Shown: positions 1 to 8,816 of the stretch, one piece after another
How the letters are laid out: the number at the start of each line of letters is the position of its first letter
How positions within the stretch are numbered: the stretch's first letter is position 1
Source of the DNA: Fibrella arboris
GTDB lineage: Bacteria > Bacteroidota > Bacteroidia > Cytophagales > Spirosomataceae
Assembly (NCBI RefSeq): GCF_041321095.1
Contig: NZ_JBGGWE010000002.1
Coordinates: 1-64,000 of the forward strand
DNA: 64,000 nt
Direction of reading: 5' to 3'
Translations under genes and position numbers: made by a program
The notes under the pieces: model-generated
What the model saw: only the letters and a program-made list of their open reading frames with translations
What the model was told of the DNA's origin: nothing
The model's database searches: none

Positions 1-61
1 GTCGCCGCTCCAGCTTCGGTAGTTGTTGACGGGCGGATACTACCGGAGCTGGAGCGGCGAC
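1..61. repeat. long intergenic inverted repeat (22-bp arms)
   Basis: Positions 1-22 pair with 40-61, with one G:T-type mismatch and a 17-nt loop. The hairpin lies downstream of the minus-strand argH end. It has no run of T after the stem, so it is not a classical intrinsic terminator in either direction. It belongs to a set of similar long hairpins in this window at about 5.5, 11.4, 11.9, 27.3, 28.4 and 34.6 kb. Confidence 0.75.
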
Positions 62-129
62 GCCCGCCCGGTTCGGCGCTACTTCAAAACCAGAAACGTA
101 CCTGTCCTGTTCCGATTTATCAGGATTGA

Positions 130-1467
130 TTAGGCTAGCAAGGCCATTTCGGCGGCCTGCGCTTTGTCGGCACCGAACCCGGCTAGTGTCTGATTCATGA
201 AGGATACGATCTGGTCATTCATCAGATTGCCGATGCTGCCTTCGTGCGTATGCTGCAGGTCACGGCGGGGGTGGTACGTATGCTCGGCGATCTCCTTACC
301 AACGGTGCGGTAGGCTTCTCGGAACGGTACGCCATTCAGAACCAGTTCGTTAACGCGCTCCACGCTAAAGAGCAGATCGTACTTGCTGTCGTCGAGCAAG
401 TTGGGTTTTACCTGAATATGGTCAAGCATATACGCGGTGATATCGAGACAATCGAGCAACTCATCGAAGGCAGGCATCAGCACTTCTTTAAGCAACTGCA
501 TGTCGCGGTGATAGCCGGAGGGCAGATTGCTCATCACCAGCGTCACTTCCATCGGTAGCGCTTTCAGCCGGTTGCACTTTCCCCGAAGTAACTCAGCCAC
601 GTCGGGGTTCTTTTTGTGCGGCATGATGCTGCTTCCGGTCGTTAGTGCGTCGGGCAGGGTCAGGAAAGCGAAGTTCTGGCTGTTATACAGGCAGACATCC
701 ATGGCCAACCGGGCCAGGGTAGTAGCTACCGTTGCCAGGGCGTTCAATGCCGTCTGTTCGGTTTTGCCCCGGCTCATCTGAGCGTACACTACATTGACGT
801 GAAGGCCTTCAAAACCAAGTAGTTCGGTCGTGAGTGTCCGGTTCAGCGGGAACGACGAGCCGTAGCCTGCGCCTGAGCCCAGGGGGTTACGGTTGGCGTA
901 GCGATAGGCTGTCTGAAGCGTCAGCATATCGTCGGCCAGCGCCTCGGCATAGGCGCCAAACCAAAGGCCAAACGAAGACGGCATGGCAATCTGCAGGTGT
1001 GTGTACCCCGGCAGCAGATCATCCCTGTGTGCTTCTGACCGTTGAATGAGCCGGTTGAATACGCGTTGGGTGGCCTCGGCAACCTGCCACAGCCGCGACC
1101 GGGTGAACAGTTTCAGATCAACCAGCACCTGATCATTCCGCGAGCGACCCGAGTGTATCTTCTTCCCTACATCGCCCAATGCCCGCGTGAGCAGTAGCTC
1201 CACCTGCGAATGTACATCTTCGACGTCATCGTCGATCACGAATTCACCCGACTGTGTGTTAGGGTAAATGCGCTTCAGTTCTGTCGCCAGTTGTTCGTAG
1301 TCGGTAGGTGAGAGCAGGCCGATTGTTGCCAGCATCTGCGCGTGGGCGAGGTTGCCCAGTACGTCGAACGGAGCCAGGTGAAGGTCCATTTCGCGGTCAC
1401 GCCCAACGGTGAACCGATCAATTTCAGCGGCGGTTGATACGCCTTCTTTTTGCCAGAGCTTAGCCAA
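130..1467 (-). CDS. argH: argininosuccinate lyase
   Basis: Cleaves argininosuccinate to arginine and fumarate, the last step of arginine synthesis, in the cytoplasm. The 445-residue product is close to the usual length of 450-460. The fumarase/aspartase superfamily signature GSSIMPHKKNPD lies at residues 278-289, the substrate loop HSGRSRNDQV at about 105-114, and GYTHLQ at about 154-159. The start is a TTG codon giving M-A-K-L-W-Q, which matches the family N-terminus (KLWQK). No arginine-pathway partner is next to it, so it appears to stand alone here. A long hairpin (1-61) lies downstream of its stop. Confidence 0.96.
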   Translation of the reverse strand: MAKLWQKEGVSTAAEIDRFTVGRDREMDLHLAPFDVLGNLAHAQMLATIGLLSPTDYEQLATELKRIYPNTQSGEFVIDDDVEDVHSQVELLLTRALGDVGKKIHSGRSRNDQVLVDLKLFTRSRLWQVAEATQRVFNRLIQRSEAHRDDLLPGYTHLQIAMPSSFGLWFGAYAEALADDMLTLQTAYRYANRNPLGSGAGYGSSFPLNRTLTTELLGFEGLHVNVVYAQMSRGKTEQTALNALATVATTLARLAMDVCLYNSQNFAFLTLPDALTTGSSIMPHKKNPDVAELLRGKCNRLKALPMEVTLVMSNLPSGYHRDMQLLKEVLMPAFDELLDCLDITAYMLDHIQVKPNLLDDSKYDLLFSVERVNELVLNGVPFREAYRTVGKEIAEHTYHPRRDLQHTHEGSIGNLMNDQIVSFMNQTLAGFGADKAQAAEMALLA

Positions 1468-1578
1468 CGAGTGAAAGAGTAAATGAGCGGCAGATAGACG
1501 CGCTCGTTTTTAATCCACAAAGGTCGCAAAGAAAGCTCGGGGGAAGCAAACAGATGGTAAATAGATTTACCAACCTGG

Positions 1579-1920
1579 TTAGCGTGTCTTTTGCCAGATT
1601 TCTGTTTTCTCCGTGGCTTCCGTGAAAAAATTAGCGCATCGGCCATCGCCCCCCGTCCACCCTCCACTCGGTGAACACAACGTCTGGCACGTATTGTCAT
1701 ATAGCAGGTTGGGAAAGTCGCAGCAGTCAGAGAGCGCAAGATATACATACCGATGCTGGTATTTGTAGCGCGTGATAGCTACAACGTTCGGGTACGTATT
1801 CAACTGCCCATTCTTCTGAATAATCGTTTGAATGCAGGCCGGGATGTCATTCGGCGTTGGCTCATCCCGTTGGCATGAGAGTAACAATGATAGTCCGATC
1901 AGAACAAAGTAAACTTTCAT
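1579..1920 (-). CDS. small cysteine-rich lipoprotein, unknown function
   Basis: About 113 residues. I chose the ATG at 1920 because it opens a clear lipoprotein signal, MKVYFVLIGLSLLLSCQRDE, with the lipobox cysteine at residue 16. The mature part has several cysteines (DCCDF, NTCQTLCSPSGG) and a GGDGRC turn, which suggests a small disulfide-bonded domain anchored in the envelope. It resembles small uncharacterised Bacteroidota lipoproteins, possibly of the DUF6970 type, but this is from memory. The last dozen or so residues (TEATEKTEIWQK) are encoded by a phrase of the kind CACGGAAGCCACGGAG that resembles dispersed non-coding repeats, so the native C-terminus may have been replaced. Confidence 0.65.
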   Translation of the reverse strand: MKVYFVLIGLSLLLSCQRDEPTPNDIPACIQTIIQKNGQLNTYPNVVAITRYKYQHRYVYLALSDCCDFPNLLYDNTCQTLCSPSGGWTGGDGRCANFFTEATEKTEIWQKTR

Positions 1921-2077
1921 GGCGATAGATTTTGCCTGAAGATTCCTGCCTAAGTTGTTTAGTTGGAAGAAAACCAAGAATAATTAGCTGGGTGTGCTAC
2001 TATGCCCGTGCTTTATAAAAGAGAACGAGACGAACAATCCGTTCCATATGCGTTTCTGCCCTTCTCAAACCCCACCC

Positions 2078-2085
2078 TATCTTTG
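2078..2085 (+). promoter_or_regulatory. -7 element TATCTTTG upstream of manA
   Basis: TATCTTTG matches the Bacteroidota -7 consensus TAnnTTTG and ends 31 nt before the manA ATG at 2117. No good TTG -33 element was seen at the usual spacing. Confidence 0.45.
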
Positions 2086-2116
2086 CCGGTTGTTACGTAA
2101 AACGAAGCAAACTCCT

Positions 2117-3109
2117 ATGCTGTACCCACTGACATTCACGCCGCTTTTTAAAGACAAAATCTGGGGCGGACACAAAATCAAAACCATTCTCGGCAAAGAA
2201 TTCCCGTCGGGGCCATCCGGCCCCTTGCCCAACTGTGGCGAAACCTGGGAAATTTCGGGTGTTCCAGGCAATATATCGGTAGTGAAAGAGGGTACACTGG
2301 TTGGCGAAAGCCTGCAGGCCGTGCTGGAAAAATTTGGTCCTAAGCTGGTTGGCCAACACGTATACGAGCGCTACGGAAACGAATTTCCGCTACTCGTGAA
2401 GTTCATCGATGCCAATGATGACCTGAGCATCCAGGTACACCCGAATGACGAACTGGCTCATAAACGGCACAACAGCTTCGGTAAAACGGAGATGTGGTAC
2501 ATCATGCAGGCCGACCCTGGGGCTAAACTGAATTCAGGTTTTAGCAGGGAAGTCACCAAAGACGAGTACGTGAAAGCCGTTGCCGACAACACGATCACCG
2601 ATCTTCTGAACATCGAAGAAGCCCATCCCGGCGACGTGTTTTTTCTGCCCGCCGGTCGAGTGCATTACATTGGTAAAGGGCTGCTGCTGGCCGAAATTCA
2701 GCAGACGTCTGACATCACATACCGCATCTACGACTTCGACCGGAAAGACGATAAAGGCAATACCCGTGAGCTACACACCGAACTGGCCGTTGATGCTATC
2801 GACTACACGTATCATGCTGAGTACAAGACACCTTACGAGAGGAAGCTGAACGAAGGCGTCAACGCTGTGACCAGCGATTATTTCGTTACAAATGTGCTCC
2901 GGTTCGATGAAGAAGTGCTCCACGACTATACCCACCTCGACTCGTTTGTGATTCTGGTTTGCGTGGAAGGCTCATTGACCATCCAGGCAACAGGCGGGTA
3001 TTCGGTAGCGCTGAAAATGGGTGAGTGCGCATTGATTCCCGCTTCTGTAACATCCGTTACGCTCGTGCCAAACGGCAGCATGACGGTGCTTGAATCCTAT
3101 GTGCCGTAG
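2117..3109 (+). CDS. manA: mannose-6-phosphate isomerase, class I
   Basis: Interconverts mannose-6-phosphate and fructose-6-phosphate, a zinc-dependent cytoplasmic step that feeds GDP-sugar synthesis or mannose catabolism. The cupin-type enzyme starts MLYPLTFTPLFKDKIWGG, the family N-terminus. Zinc-site motifs seen are IQVHPND (about 105) and GKTEMWY, and a C-terminal cupin half with AEIQQTSDITYR. I chose the ATG at 2117 rather than in-frame codons back to 1994 because homology-like sequence begins there and a -7 promoter element lies just upstream. The 330-residue length fits the short class I enzymes of Bacteroidota. Confidence 0.93.
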   Translation: MLYPLTFTPLFKDKIWGGHKIKTILGKEFPSGPSGPLPNCGETWEISGVPGNISVVKEGTLVGESLQAVLEKFGPKLVGQHVYERYGNEFPLLVKFIDANDDLSIQVHPNDELAHKRHNSFGKTEMWYIMQADPGAKLNSGFSREVTKDEYVKAVADNTITDLLNIEEAHPGDVFFLPAGRVHYIGKGLLLAEIQQTSDITYRIYDFDRKDDKGNTRELHTELAVDAIDYTYHAEYKTPYERKLNEGVNAVTSDYFVTNVLRFDEEVLHDYTHLDSFVILVCVEGSLTIQATGGYSVALKMGECALIPASVTSVTLVPNGSMTVLESYVP

Positions 3110-3149
3110 TGCCTTCGAGGTGTTCGCTAGTTATATACACTAATTTTAA

Positions 3150-3180
3150 TTTGTGATCACTTTCCTTTTGCATACATTTC
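3150..3180 (+). promoter_or_regulatory. putative promoter TTTG-N19-TACATTTC
   Basis: TTTG at 3150-3153 is followed after 19 nt by TACATTTC at 3173-3180, one mismatch from the Bacteroidota consensus TTTG-N19-TAnnTTTG. It lies 33 nt before the ATG at 3214. Confidence 0.4.
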
Positions 3181-3213
3181 CTATACGATGAGTATGCTAT
3201 AGGTGAGTTCTGC

Positions 3214-4569
3214 ATGGGAAAGTGTGTCAAAAATTTGCGGTTGGTCCTGTTTGGCATCCTATGCATCGGGCTGCTAACGACCTGTGAACAGCGGCGGGAC
3301 TTAACCCCGTTTACGGCGCCAGCAACGTTACCCAAAGAGAATGTAGTAGCGCCCGAAATCGTAGCGGTCAGTATACCAGACGTACCCAGTAGAAACATTC
3401 TGGTTGATACGGTGACCAACACCATCCAGGTGACATTACCAGAAAACTATTCGATTATCAACCCAACCTTATCATTCACATTTTCCTGTACGTCCTGCAC
3501 TTTACCCGATCAGAGTCGCTCATTTTCCCTGCAATTAGCCCACATTGGCAGTGCCAGCCCTGTTGTGTCCAGACCAATTTATGCTGTTGCTCAAAACGCC
3601 AGCAGTAGTCTTTACACATTAAGTATAAAACCCACCGGGCTGTTTGCCGTGTTGGCTGGGTCAAACCCGGTAGCCGTTGAGGTAGGGAGCTACGAATTCC
3701 CTGGGTTAGAGGTGCGCAATTTTCTGGATTTGCAGTATACTGAAGCACTGCTGACGAACACTGAAACTGGTATACAACTCAAAACCTTTGCTGATTTCGA
3801 GCGGTCAGCTCCCCCTTTCATACCCCCTCGTTACGACAGAATTTATGTACGTACCAATGGCCTTTTACCTGGCCTCTACGATGTAACACTGACAAAGGCC
3901 GATGGCAGACAGGTTACGGTGCCCAGGGCAATTGTCGTTGTAAAAGGCAAGCCAGTGGTGACGGGTGTGCAATGGGCCATGGCCAATGAAGCGTTGGTAC
4001 TCGTTCAGGGGGTTAATTTATACGCTGAATTCAACCCTGAACTAGTGCTGGCTACACGAAAAGGCGACGTTGTTCGCTTACCGATTTCAGCGTTCAATGA
4101 GCAAAAAAGAGAGGCCTTTATCCGCATACCGACTAGTGTTCCCCCAGGGAGTTATTCAGCAAGGGTGGTGTCGGCAAAAGGAGAATCGGCACTAACATCA
4201 AAAGTGCAGGTGCTGCGGTATGCCAATCAGCCGATTTTGTTGGATCTGAGAATCGGGTCAGCAGAAAATAGCGATTTACAAACGTTAAGCCTGCTCACGC
4301 CTTACAGATTGAGCATGTCCAGTATATCGCTCGTCAGAAAAGACCGACTGGTATTCACGCCTCTCAACGCGGGAAACGGTGCTTTCGAGATCCCAATAAC
4401 CATTCCTGAGTCGTATTATCTTGCTGGCCCGGATGGTGGCGGAACCCCCATGTTCACGTTACCGGCAAGTACTCCGGCAGGTCGGTACCAGATTAGTCTA
4501 CGGGTATACGACACGGAAACGACGTATCGGGACAGTGAGCCACTAGACCAGGAGTTTGTGATACACTGA
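3214..4569 (+). CDS. surface lipoprotein with repeated beta-sandwich-like domains, unknown function
   Basis: 451 residues. The N-terminus has a basic stretch, a hydrophobic core (LVLFGILCIGLL) and a cysteine in LLTTCEQ, so it should be a lipoprotein. The rest is rich in beta-forming residues, with patterns such as LLPGYLDVTLTKADG-like and VPPGSYSARVVS that recall IPT/TIG or other Ig-like modules of Bacteroidota surface proteins. No catalytic motif was recognised. It has its own putative promoter and is separated from manA by about 100 nt. The function is unknown; binding or a structural role at the cell surface is the likeliest guess. Confidence 0.8.
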   Translation: MGKCVKNLRLVLFGILCIGLLTTCEQRRDLTPFTAPATLPKENVVAPEIVAVSIPDVPSRNILVDTVTNTIQVTLPENYSIINPTLSFTFSCTSCTLPDQSRSFSLQLAHIGSASPVVSRPIYAVAQNASSSLYTLSIKPTGLFAVLAGSNPVAVEVGSYEFPGLEVRNFLDLQYTEALLTNTETGIQLKTFADFERSAPPFIPPRYDRIYVRTNGLLPGLYDVTLTKADGRQVTVPRAIVVVKGKPVVTGVQWAMANEALVLVQGVNLYAEFNPELVLATRKGDVVRLPISAFNEQKREAFIRIPTSVPPGSYSARVVSAKGESALTSKVQVLRYANQPILLDLRIGSAENSDLQTLSLLTPYRLSMSSISLVRKDRLVFTPLNAGNGAFEIPITIPESYYLAGPDGGGTPMFTLPASTPAGRYQISLRVYDTETTYRDSEPLDQEFVIH

Positions 4570-4652
4570 TCCTTGGGTTGTCCGGCTGGCTCTCTTCAGC
4601 CTGTGGATTGCCTGGCCAAACTGCATCAACACGGAAACTAAACTGTGTTGAC

Positions 4653-5450
4653 ATGGCAAACTTCGATGACATTCTTTTTGCGGGCCGTAACCAGGCCTAT
4701 GGGGCTTTCGCCTTGCGGCAGGCCTATCGCCATACGCTGGGCCGCGCACTGATGCTGGGTACGTTGCTGTTTGTGGGCGCGTTACAGTTACCCGCCCTCT
4801 ATAGCTGGGTAAAGCCTGATAAGCAGGCGTACATGAAGGAGATTACGCTGGAGGATGTAGTGCAGGAAACGCCGCCCGATGAGAAAATCGTTATTCCCCC
4901 TAAACAGGAGATGGCACCGGTCGTGGCTACTGTGAAGAACAGGGTGCCTGAGGTTGTTGCCGATGCGCCTGAGGAAAATCCACCAGTAGCTACCGTTGAG
5001 GAACTGGAGAATGCCACCTCTGGCCAAACAACCCAGGAAGGAACCGGCGAGGAAGAACTGATACTGGCGCCGGAAGCAACGAACGGCCCGACGAAGATCG
5101 AAAAGGCCGTGGAGACGCCCGAGGTGAAAGACGACGCGCCGTTCGTGACTGTTGAGCAGATGCCCGATTTTCCCGGCGGCCAAACGGCCCTGCGCGACTT
5201 TCTGCAGCGGACCCTGCGGTATCCGAGTGCGGCAAGCAACGCGGGCGTATCGGGCCGGGTCGCGGTAACTTTCACGGTCAATTCAGACGGCAGCCTGACC
5301 GATCTGCAGGTGTTGAAAGGGCTTGGATTCGGTACAGACGAAGAAGCGTTACGCGTACTGAAAGCCATGCCCCGCTGGAAACCGGGCCGCCAGTCGGGTC
5401 GGCCTGTACGTGTTCGCTTTACACTACCCATTACGTTTTCGCTGGAATAG
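4653..5450 (+). CDS. energy transducer TonB family protein
   Basis: 265 residues from the ATG at 4653 (MANFDDILFAGRNQAYGAF). The DDILFAGRN-AYGAF-LR start is typical of Bacteroidota TonB proteins that carry one N-terminal transmembrane helix, here about residues 30-50 (LMLGTLLFVGALQLPALY). A long Pro/Glu/Val-rich periplasmic linker follows. The TonB C-terminal domain at about 165-265 shows PDFPGGQTALRDFL, GRVAVTFTVNSDGSL and MPRWKPGRQSGRPV. It should couple the ExbBD proton-driven motor to outer-membrane receptors. No exbB/exbD or receptor lies nearby. A perfect 33-bp hairpin follows 10 nt after the stop. Confidence 0.9.
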   Translation: MANFDDILFAGRNQAYGAFALRQAYRHTLGRALMLGTLLFVGALQLPALYSWVKPDKQAYMKEITLEDVVQETPPDEKIVIPPKQEMAPVVATVKNRVPEVVADAPEENPPVATVEELENATSGQTTQEGTGEEELILAPEATNGPTKIEKAVETPEVKDDAPFVTVEQMPDFPGGQTALRDFLQRTLRYPSAASNAGVSGRVAVTFTVNSDGSLTDLQVLKGLGFGTDEEALRVLKAMPRWKPGRQSGRPVRVRFTLPITFSLE

Positions 5451-5459
5451 AGAAGAAGG

Positions 5460-5541
5460 GCGTGTAAGCCTTATAGAAAGGTATTCTTACCGGCGTCTTC
5501 GCAGCCCACGGTAAGAATACCTTTCTATAAGGCTTACACGC
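5460..5541. repeat. perfect 33-bp inverted repeat between convergent genes
   Basis: 5460-5492 is the exact reverse complement of 5509-5541, with a 16-nt loop. It separates the convergent tonB-like and TIGR02757 genes. No T-run follows the stem on either strand. It may act as a bidirectional 3'-end structure, but at 33 perfect pairs it is much longer than standard terminators. Confidence 0.85.
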
Positions 5542-5568
5542 TAATTGCTCCGAATCGGAGGTGAACCA

Positions 5569-6384
5569 TTACATTTCTCCCTCGACCCCTAAACCAAACA
5601 GGGCGAAATCGTAACGAACGGGGTCGATAGGGTCAAATTGCCGGAGAAGGGTGGTCAATGCAACGGCGGCTTTCCAGTCTGTTTTTGGCGACTCGTCATT
5701 CTTGAGTGCCAGCAGACCCAGTTTGGCCGCGACCCGCCCAACATGAACGTCGATAGGAATGACCAACTGACCGGGGCGAATGCGCTGCCACAGGCCAAAG
5801 TCAACGCCCGCATCGTCGCGTCGCACCATCCACCGCAGGAACATAGTCAACCGTTTGCAGCCCGAATTACGGGCGGGCGTGGCAACGTGCTTCCGGGTAC
5901 GTTCCGGGAAAAACAACTCGTGATCCCCTGACTGCCCACAAAAGCGATCGTGAAAAATCCGTAGATGCGGCTCCACGGTCTCGCTGTCTAGATTGTCGGC
6001 CGGTAGAAAGGCATCTTCCAATGAGTCATGCTTCAGGTAATACTGCTTCAGAAAATGCAGGAAATAGAGGGCATCAGTTGCGTTGAAGGTGCGGTGTTTG
6101 AAATTCAGAAACCGCCGCAGGTCTGAGTCTTCATGATACCGGACAAAGTCATACGGTACGCCTTCCATGAGCGTGATCAGCTCATTGGCTTTTTTTAGAA
6201 TAACGGGCCGCTGGCCCCAGGCGAGCACTGCCGCCCAGAACCCCATGATCTCGATGTCCTGTAGTCGGGTGAATCGATGCGGGATACTGATGGGGTCGCG
6301 ATCGATAAACGAAGGCTGGTTGTACTGCTGCGCTTTCTGATCCAGAAAAGCACGAACAGACGCAGGTGAATCGGGGAGGGGCAT
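5569..6384 (-). CDS. TIGR02757/DUF2400 family protein
   Basis: 271 residues. The family is recognised from IEIMGFWAAVLAWGQR (about 46-60), the CKRLTMFLRWMVRRD segment and the C-terminal LDVHVGR-like motif (here IPIDVHVGRVAAKLGL), ending RYDFALFGLGVEGEM. TIGR02757 proteins are widespread in Bacteroidota and Proteobacteria. They have a helix-hairpin-helix DNA-glycosylase-like look, but no established function. The neighbouring minus-strand genes (6438, 6725) lie close enough for a shared transcript with the small membrane protein. Confidence 0.9.
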   Translation of the reverse strand: MPLPDSPASVRAFLDQKAQQYNQPSFIDRDPISIPHRFTRLQDIEIMGFWAAVLAWGQRPVILKKANELITLMEGVPYDFVRYHEDSDLRRFLNFKHRTFNATDALYFLHFLKQYYLKHDSLEDAFLPADNLDSETVEPHLRIFHDRFCGQSGDHELFFPERTRKHVATPARNSGCKRLTMFLRWMVRRDDAGVDFGLWQRIRPGQLVIPIDVHVGRVAAKLGLLALKNDESPKTDWKAAVALTTLLRQFDPIDPVRYDFALFGLGVEGEM

Positions 6385-6437
6385 GGGTTGAATGGAACGA
6401 ACGCCCGGTATACTGCACCAGAGCGGCAGCCGTTGTC

Positions 6438-6683
6438 CTATTTACTACGGCCACCGCTGGCGATCCAGGCACCCGCCCGTGAAATGCCTGACATGATGGC
6501 GAGTAAGGAGGAAATTACGAATGTGAAAATGGCGATGAACGGATAGGAGAGGATAAACAGCACGTTGAAGGTTTTAAACCCCGCTGATGCTCTCATTTTT
6601 GCGTCCCGTTCCTGATGACGACGGGCAAGCCGCTCTTCTTTTGTTTCCATAACTTTCATGAACTCATCGAGATTGATTGCCAT
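6438..6683 (-). CDS. small membrane protein, unknown function
   Basis: 81 residues. It begins with a charged amphipathic stretch (ETKEERLARRHQERDAKMRAS), followed by one long hydrophobic region at about 38-68 (FNVLFILSYPFIAIFTFVI, SSLLAIMSGIS) that could form one or two helices. The ATG at 6683 and the composition support a real gene. It lies between the LysM protein and the TIGR02757 gene on the same strand. No family was recognised. Confidence 0.65.
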   Translation of the reverse strand: MAINLDEFMKVMETKEERLARRHQERDAKMRASAGFKTFNVLFILSYPFIAIFTFVISSLLAIMSGISRAGAWIASGGRSK

Positions 6684-6724
6684 TACCGCACAGCATGTGG
6701 AACGGCGACCAGTAGGATGACACC

Positions 6725-7888
6725 CTAATTTGAGTAGCTGACTTCTGCTCGAAAACGTTGCCCGTTTGGCGAAAGTTTCTCAAACGCCCGGCCCGACAGC
6801 CGAATCAGCACCTGGTTATTGATGCCTGTGTCGGGAAGCTTGCCAATTACTTTCACATACAAGCTCTGATTGGTGATGTCATTGCGCACCTGCACAAGTG
6901 TGCCGATGGGGGCCGAACGGTGCAAGGCCAGATATTTGGTGGAGGCGTCGTTGCCTTCAATAAGATCGGCGAAGCCTACTTCAGACTTTACATTGGCCTT
7001 ACGGACGTTGGTTACTGGTTCGTTGTCGGAGCGAGGCTCGGTAGCTTTCGGCTCTGTTACCTTCTCGGTTGGTTTAGCGTCTGCGGGCTTTGCTTCGGCT
7101 GGCTTGGCTTTGGGTTTGGTGCCGGGCGTGGGAAGTGGGGCCGGTGTAATAATTGGCTTGGCCTCCAGTTTAACCGGTTCAGGCTCTGATGGTTTAGTGG
7201 AAGCAGGCTTTGGTTTGGTCGTGGCCGTTGCAGAGGCATTGTCCGCTTTTTTGGCTTCATACGCTTTCTCTGACACGATCAGGGACTGACCTACCTGGAT
7301 ACCGTCGGCGCCCAGGTCATTCCACCGGCGGATGTCGGCCATGGTTACGCTGTAGCGAACAGCCAGACTGTACAGCGTCTGACCCGTCTCGACCACGTGA
7401 ATGCCCGTACCCGGGTTGGCTGCCGTTTTGGTGGCTGCTTTTTCGACTGGCTTCTCGTCTCTAGACTTAGATGCAGGCTCTGCCTTAACGACCGTTTTAG
7501 GAGCGGTCGCCGCTGCTTCTGCCGTTCGTTCGGCGGCTTTTGCCCTTTCTTTTTCTTCTTTTTTGAGCGCTTTTTCCGCTTCGCGTTGTTCCCTGCGCGA
7601 TAGCGTCACGTCGGCAGCCATGGGCACGCGCAACAATTGATCGTAGCGTACAGAGTTATCGGTCAGATCTGGATTGGCCGCTTTGATGGCATCCACCGAC
7701 GTATTATACCGGCGGGCAACGGCATATAACGTCTGGCCCTGGTCGACCCGGTGGAGCACAAACCGCTTTCCATCTTTTCGCTCAATTCCTATTGAATCAG
7801 CAGGGATAACGGATGAGGACATGGCGGCAAAGGACGCTGGTGCCAGGAGCAGGAAGGCAGGAAGAGCGAAGGTAAGTAAGCGATTCAT
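6725..7888 (-). CDS. LysM peptidoglycan-binding protein with RlpA-like C-terminal domain
   Basis: 387 residues, secreted (signal MNRLLTFALPAFLLLAPASF). Two LysM modules are visible: at about 45-92 (FVLHRVDQGQTLYAVARRYN) and about 165-210 (HVVETGQTLYSLAVRYSV). Between and after them run Lys/Ala/Pro/Glu-rich linkers, including a near-repeat AKPAEAKPADAKPTEK. The last 90 residues (VGFADLIEGND, TLVQVRNDITNQSLYVKVIG, VLIRLSGRAFEKL) look like the double-psi beta-barrel of RlpA proteins, without the lytic residues being identifiable by eye. Its likely role is binding or remodelling peptidoglycan in the periplasm. Confidence 0.87.
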   Translation of the reverse strand: MNRLLTFALPAFLLLAPASFAAMSSSVIPADSIGIERKDGKRFVLHRVDQGQTLYAVARRYNTSVDAIKAANPDLTDNSVRYDQLLRVPMAADVTLSRREQREAEKALKKEEKERAKAAERTAEAAATAPKTVVKAEPASKSRDEKPVEKAATKTAANPGTGIHVVETGQTLYSLAVRYSVTMADIRRWNDLGADGIQVGQSLIVSEKAYEAKKADNASATATTKPKPASTKPSEPEPVKLEAKPIITPAPLPTPGTKPKAKPAEAKPADAKPTEKVTEPKATEPRSDNEPVTNVRKANVKSEVGFADLIEGNDASTKYLALHRSAPIGTLVQVRNDITNQSLYVKVIGKLPDTGINNQVLIRLSGRAFEKLSPNGQRFRAEVSYSN

Positions 7889-7981
7889 GGTAGATCAGCA
7901 GCCCGACACTAACAAAATTGCAGGGGGCTTGTATCGTAAAACTAAATAGAAAAGCACTCATATTTGCAAGAAAACGCCTAT

Positions 7982-8752
7982 ATGGACATTCTTGGTATTA
8001 TCCCCGCCCGATATGCATCAACCCGATTTCCGGCCAAGGCACTGGTTGATATTAACGGGAAGACAATGATCCGGCGGGTATATGAACAGGCTCGGCAGGC
8101 CGCCTCGTTAACTGCCGTCGTTGTCGCAACCGACGATAGTCGTATCTACGATCATGTGCAGGAATTTGGTGGTGAGGTCGTTATGACAGGAATGCACCAC
8201 CAGAGCGGCACTGACCGGTGCCAGGAAGTGGTGGAAAAAGTAGGTGGAACGTACCCCTATGTGGTGAATATTCAGGGCGATGAACCGTTTATTCAACCCC
8301 GTCAGATTGACCTGCTGACCTCCGTACTGGATGGCACTACAGAACTGGCAACGCTTGTAAAAGCAGTCACAGACCCGGCTGTACTGTTGAACCCGAATTC
8401 ACCCAAAGTGGTGGTGAGTCAGGCAAATGGCGAGCTGAAAGAGGCCCTCTACTTCAGCCGTCAGCCAATTCCCTACCAACGTAACCAGCCCGACGAGCCG
8501 CACGCCTGGTTCCAGCAGCATACCTACTGGAAACACATTGGCCTGTATGCCTACCGAACGGATATCCTGGCCCAGATAACCAAATTGCCTCCTTCACTCC
8601 TGGAAAAAGCAGAGGCACTGGAACAACTTCGCTGGCTCGAAAATGGCTACCGTATCCGTGTGGTCGAAACCGACCTGGAAAGCTACGGGATCGATTCGCC
8701 GGCAGATCTTTTACAAGTCACAGCGATCAATGAACAAGGACCGATTGGCTGA
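7982..8752 (+). CDS. kdsB: 3-deoxy-manno-octulosonate cytidylyltransferase
   Basis: Activates KDO to CMP-KDO for lipopolysaccharide inner-core synthesis, in the cytoplasm. The protein starts MDILGIIPARYASTRFPAK, the classic nucleotidyltransferase N-terminus. It also has VVATDD (about 48-53), NIQGDEPFI (about 94-102), YFSRQPIPY and KHIGLYAYR. The start at 7982 is preferred over in-frame codons from 7964 because the conserved motif begins there. At 256 residues it is of normal length. The GluQRS-like gene follows after 64 nt and may share the transcript. Confidence 0.95.
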   Translation: MDILGIIPARYASTRFPAKALVDINGKTMIRRVYEQARQAASLTAVVVATDDSRIYDHVQEFGGEVVMTGMHHQSGTDRCQEVVEKVGGTYPYVVNIQGDEPFIQPRQIDLLTSVLDGTTELATLVKAVTDPAVLLNPNSPKVVVSQANGELKEALYFSRQPIPYQRNQPDEPHAWFQQHTYWKHIGLYAYRTDILAQITKLPPSLLEKAEALEQLRWLENGYRIRVVETDLESYGIDSPADLLQVTAINEQGPIG

Positions 8753-8816
8753 AGCTGATGTATGCCGGCCAATGGCTCCCTGCTGCCTCTTCACCAGCAA
8801 TTGATCACTACCTGTC

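Noticed and set aside
4799..5431. Long antisense frame of 210 codons opposite the TonB-like gene
   Set aside because: Low-complexity Ser/Thr/Val translation that mirrors the Pro/Glu-rich coding strand; the sense frame has clear TonB motifs.
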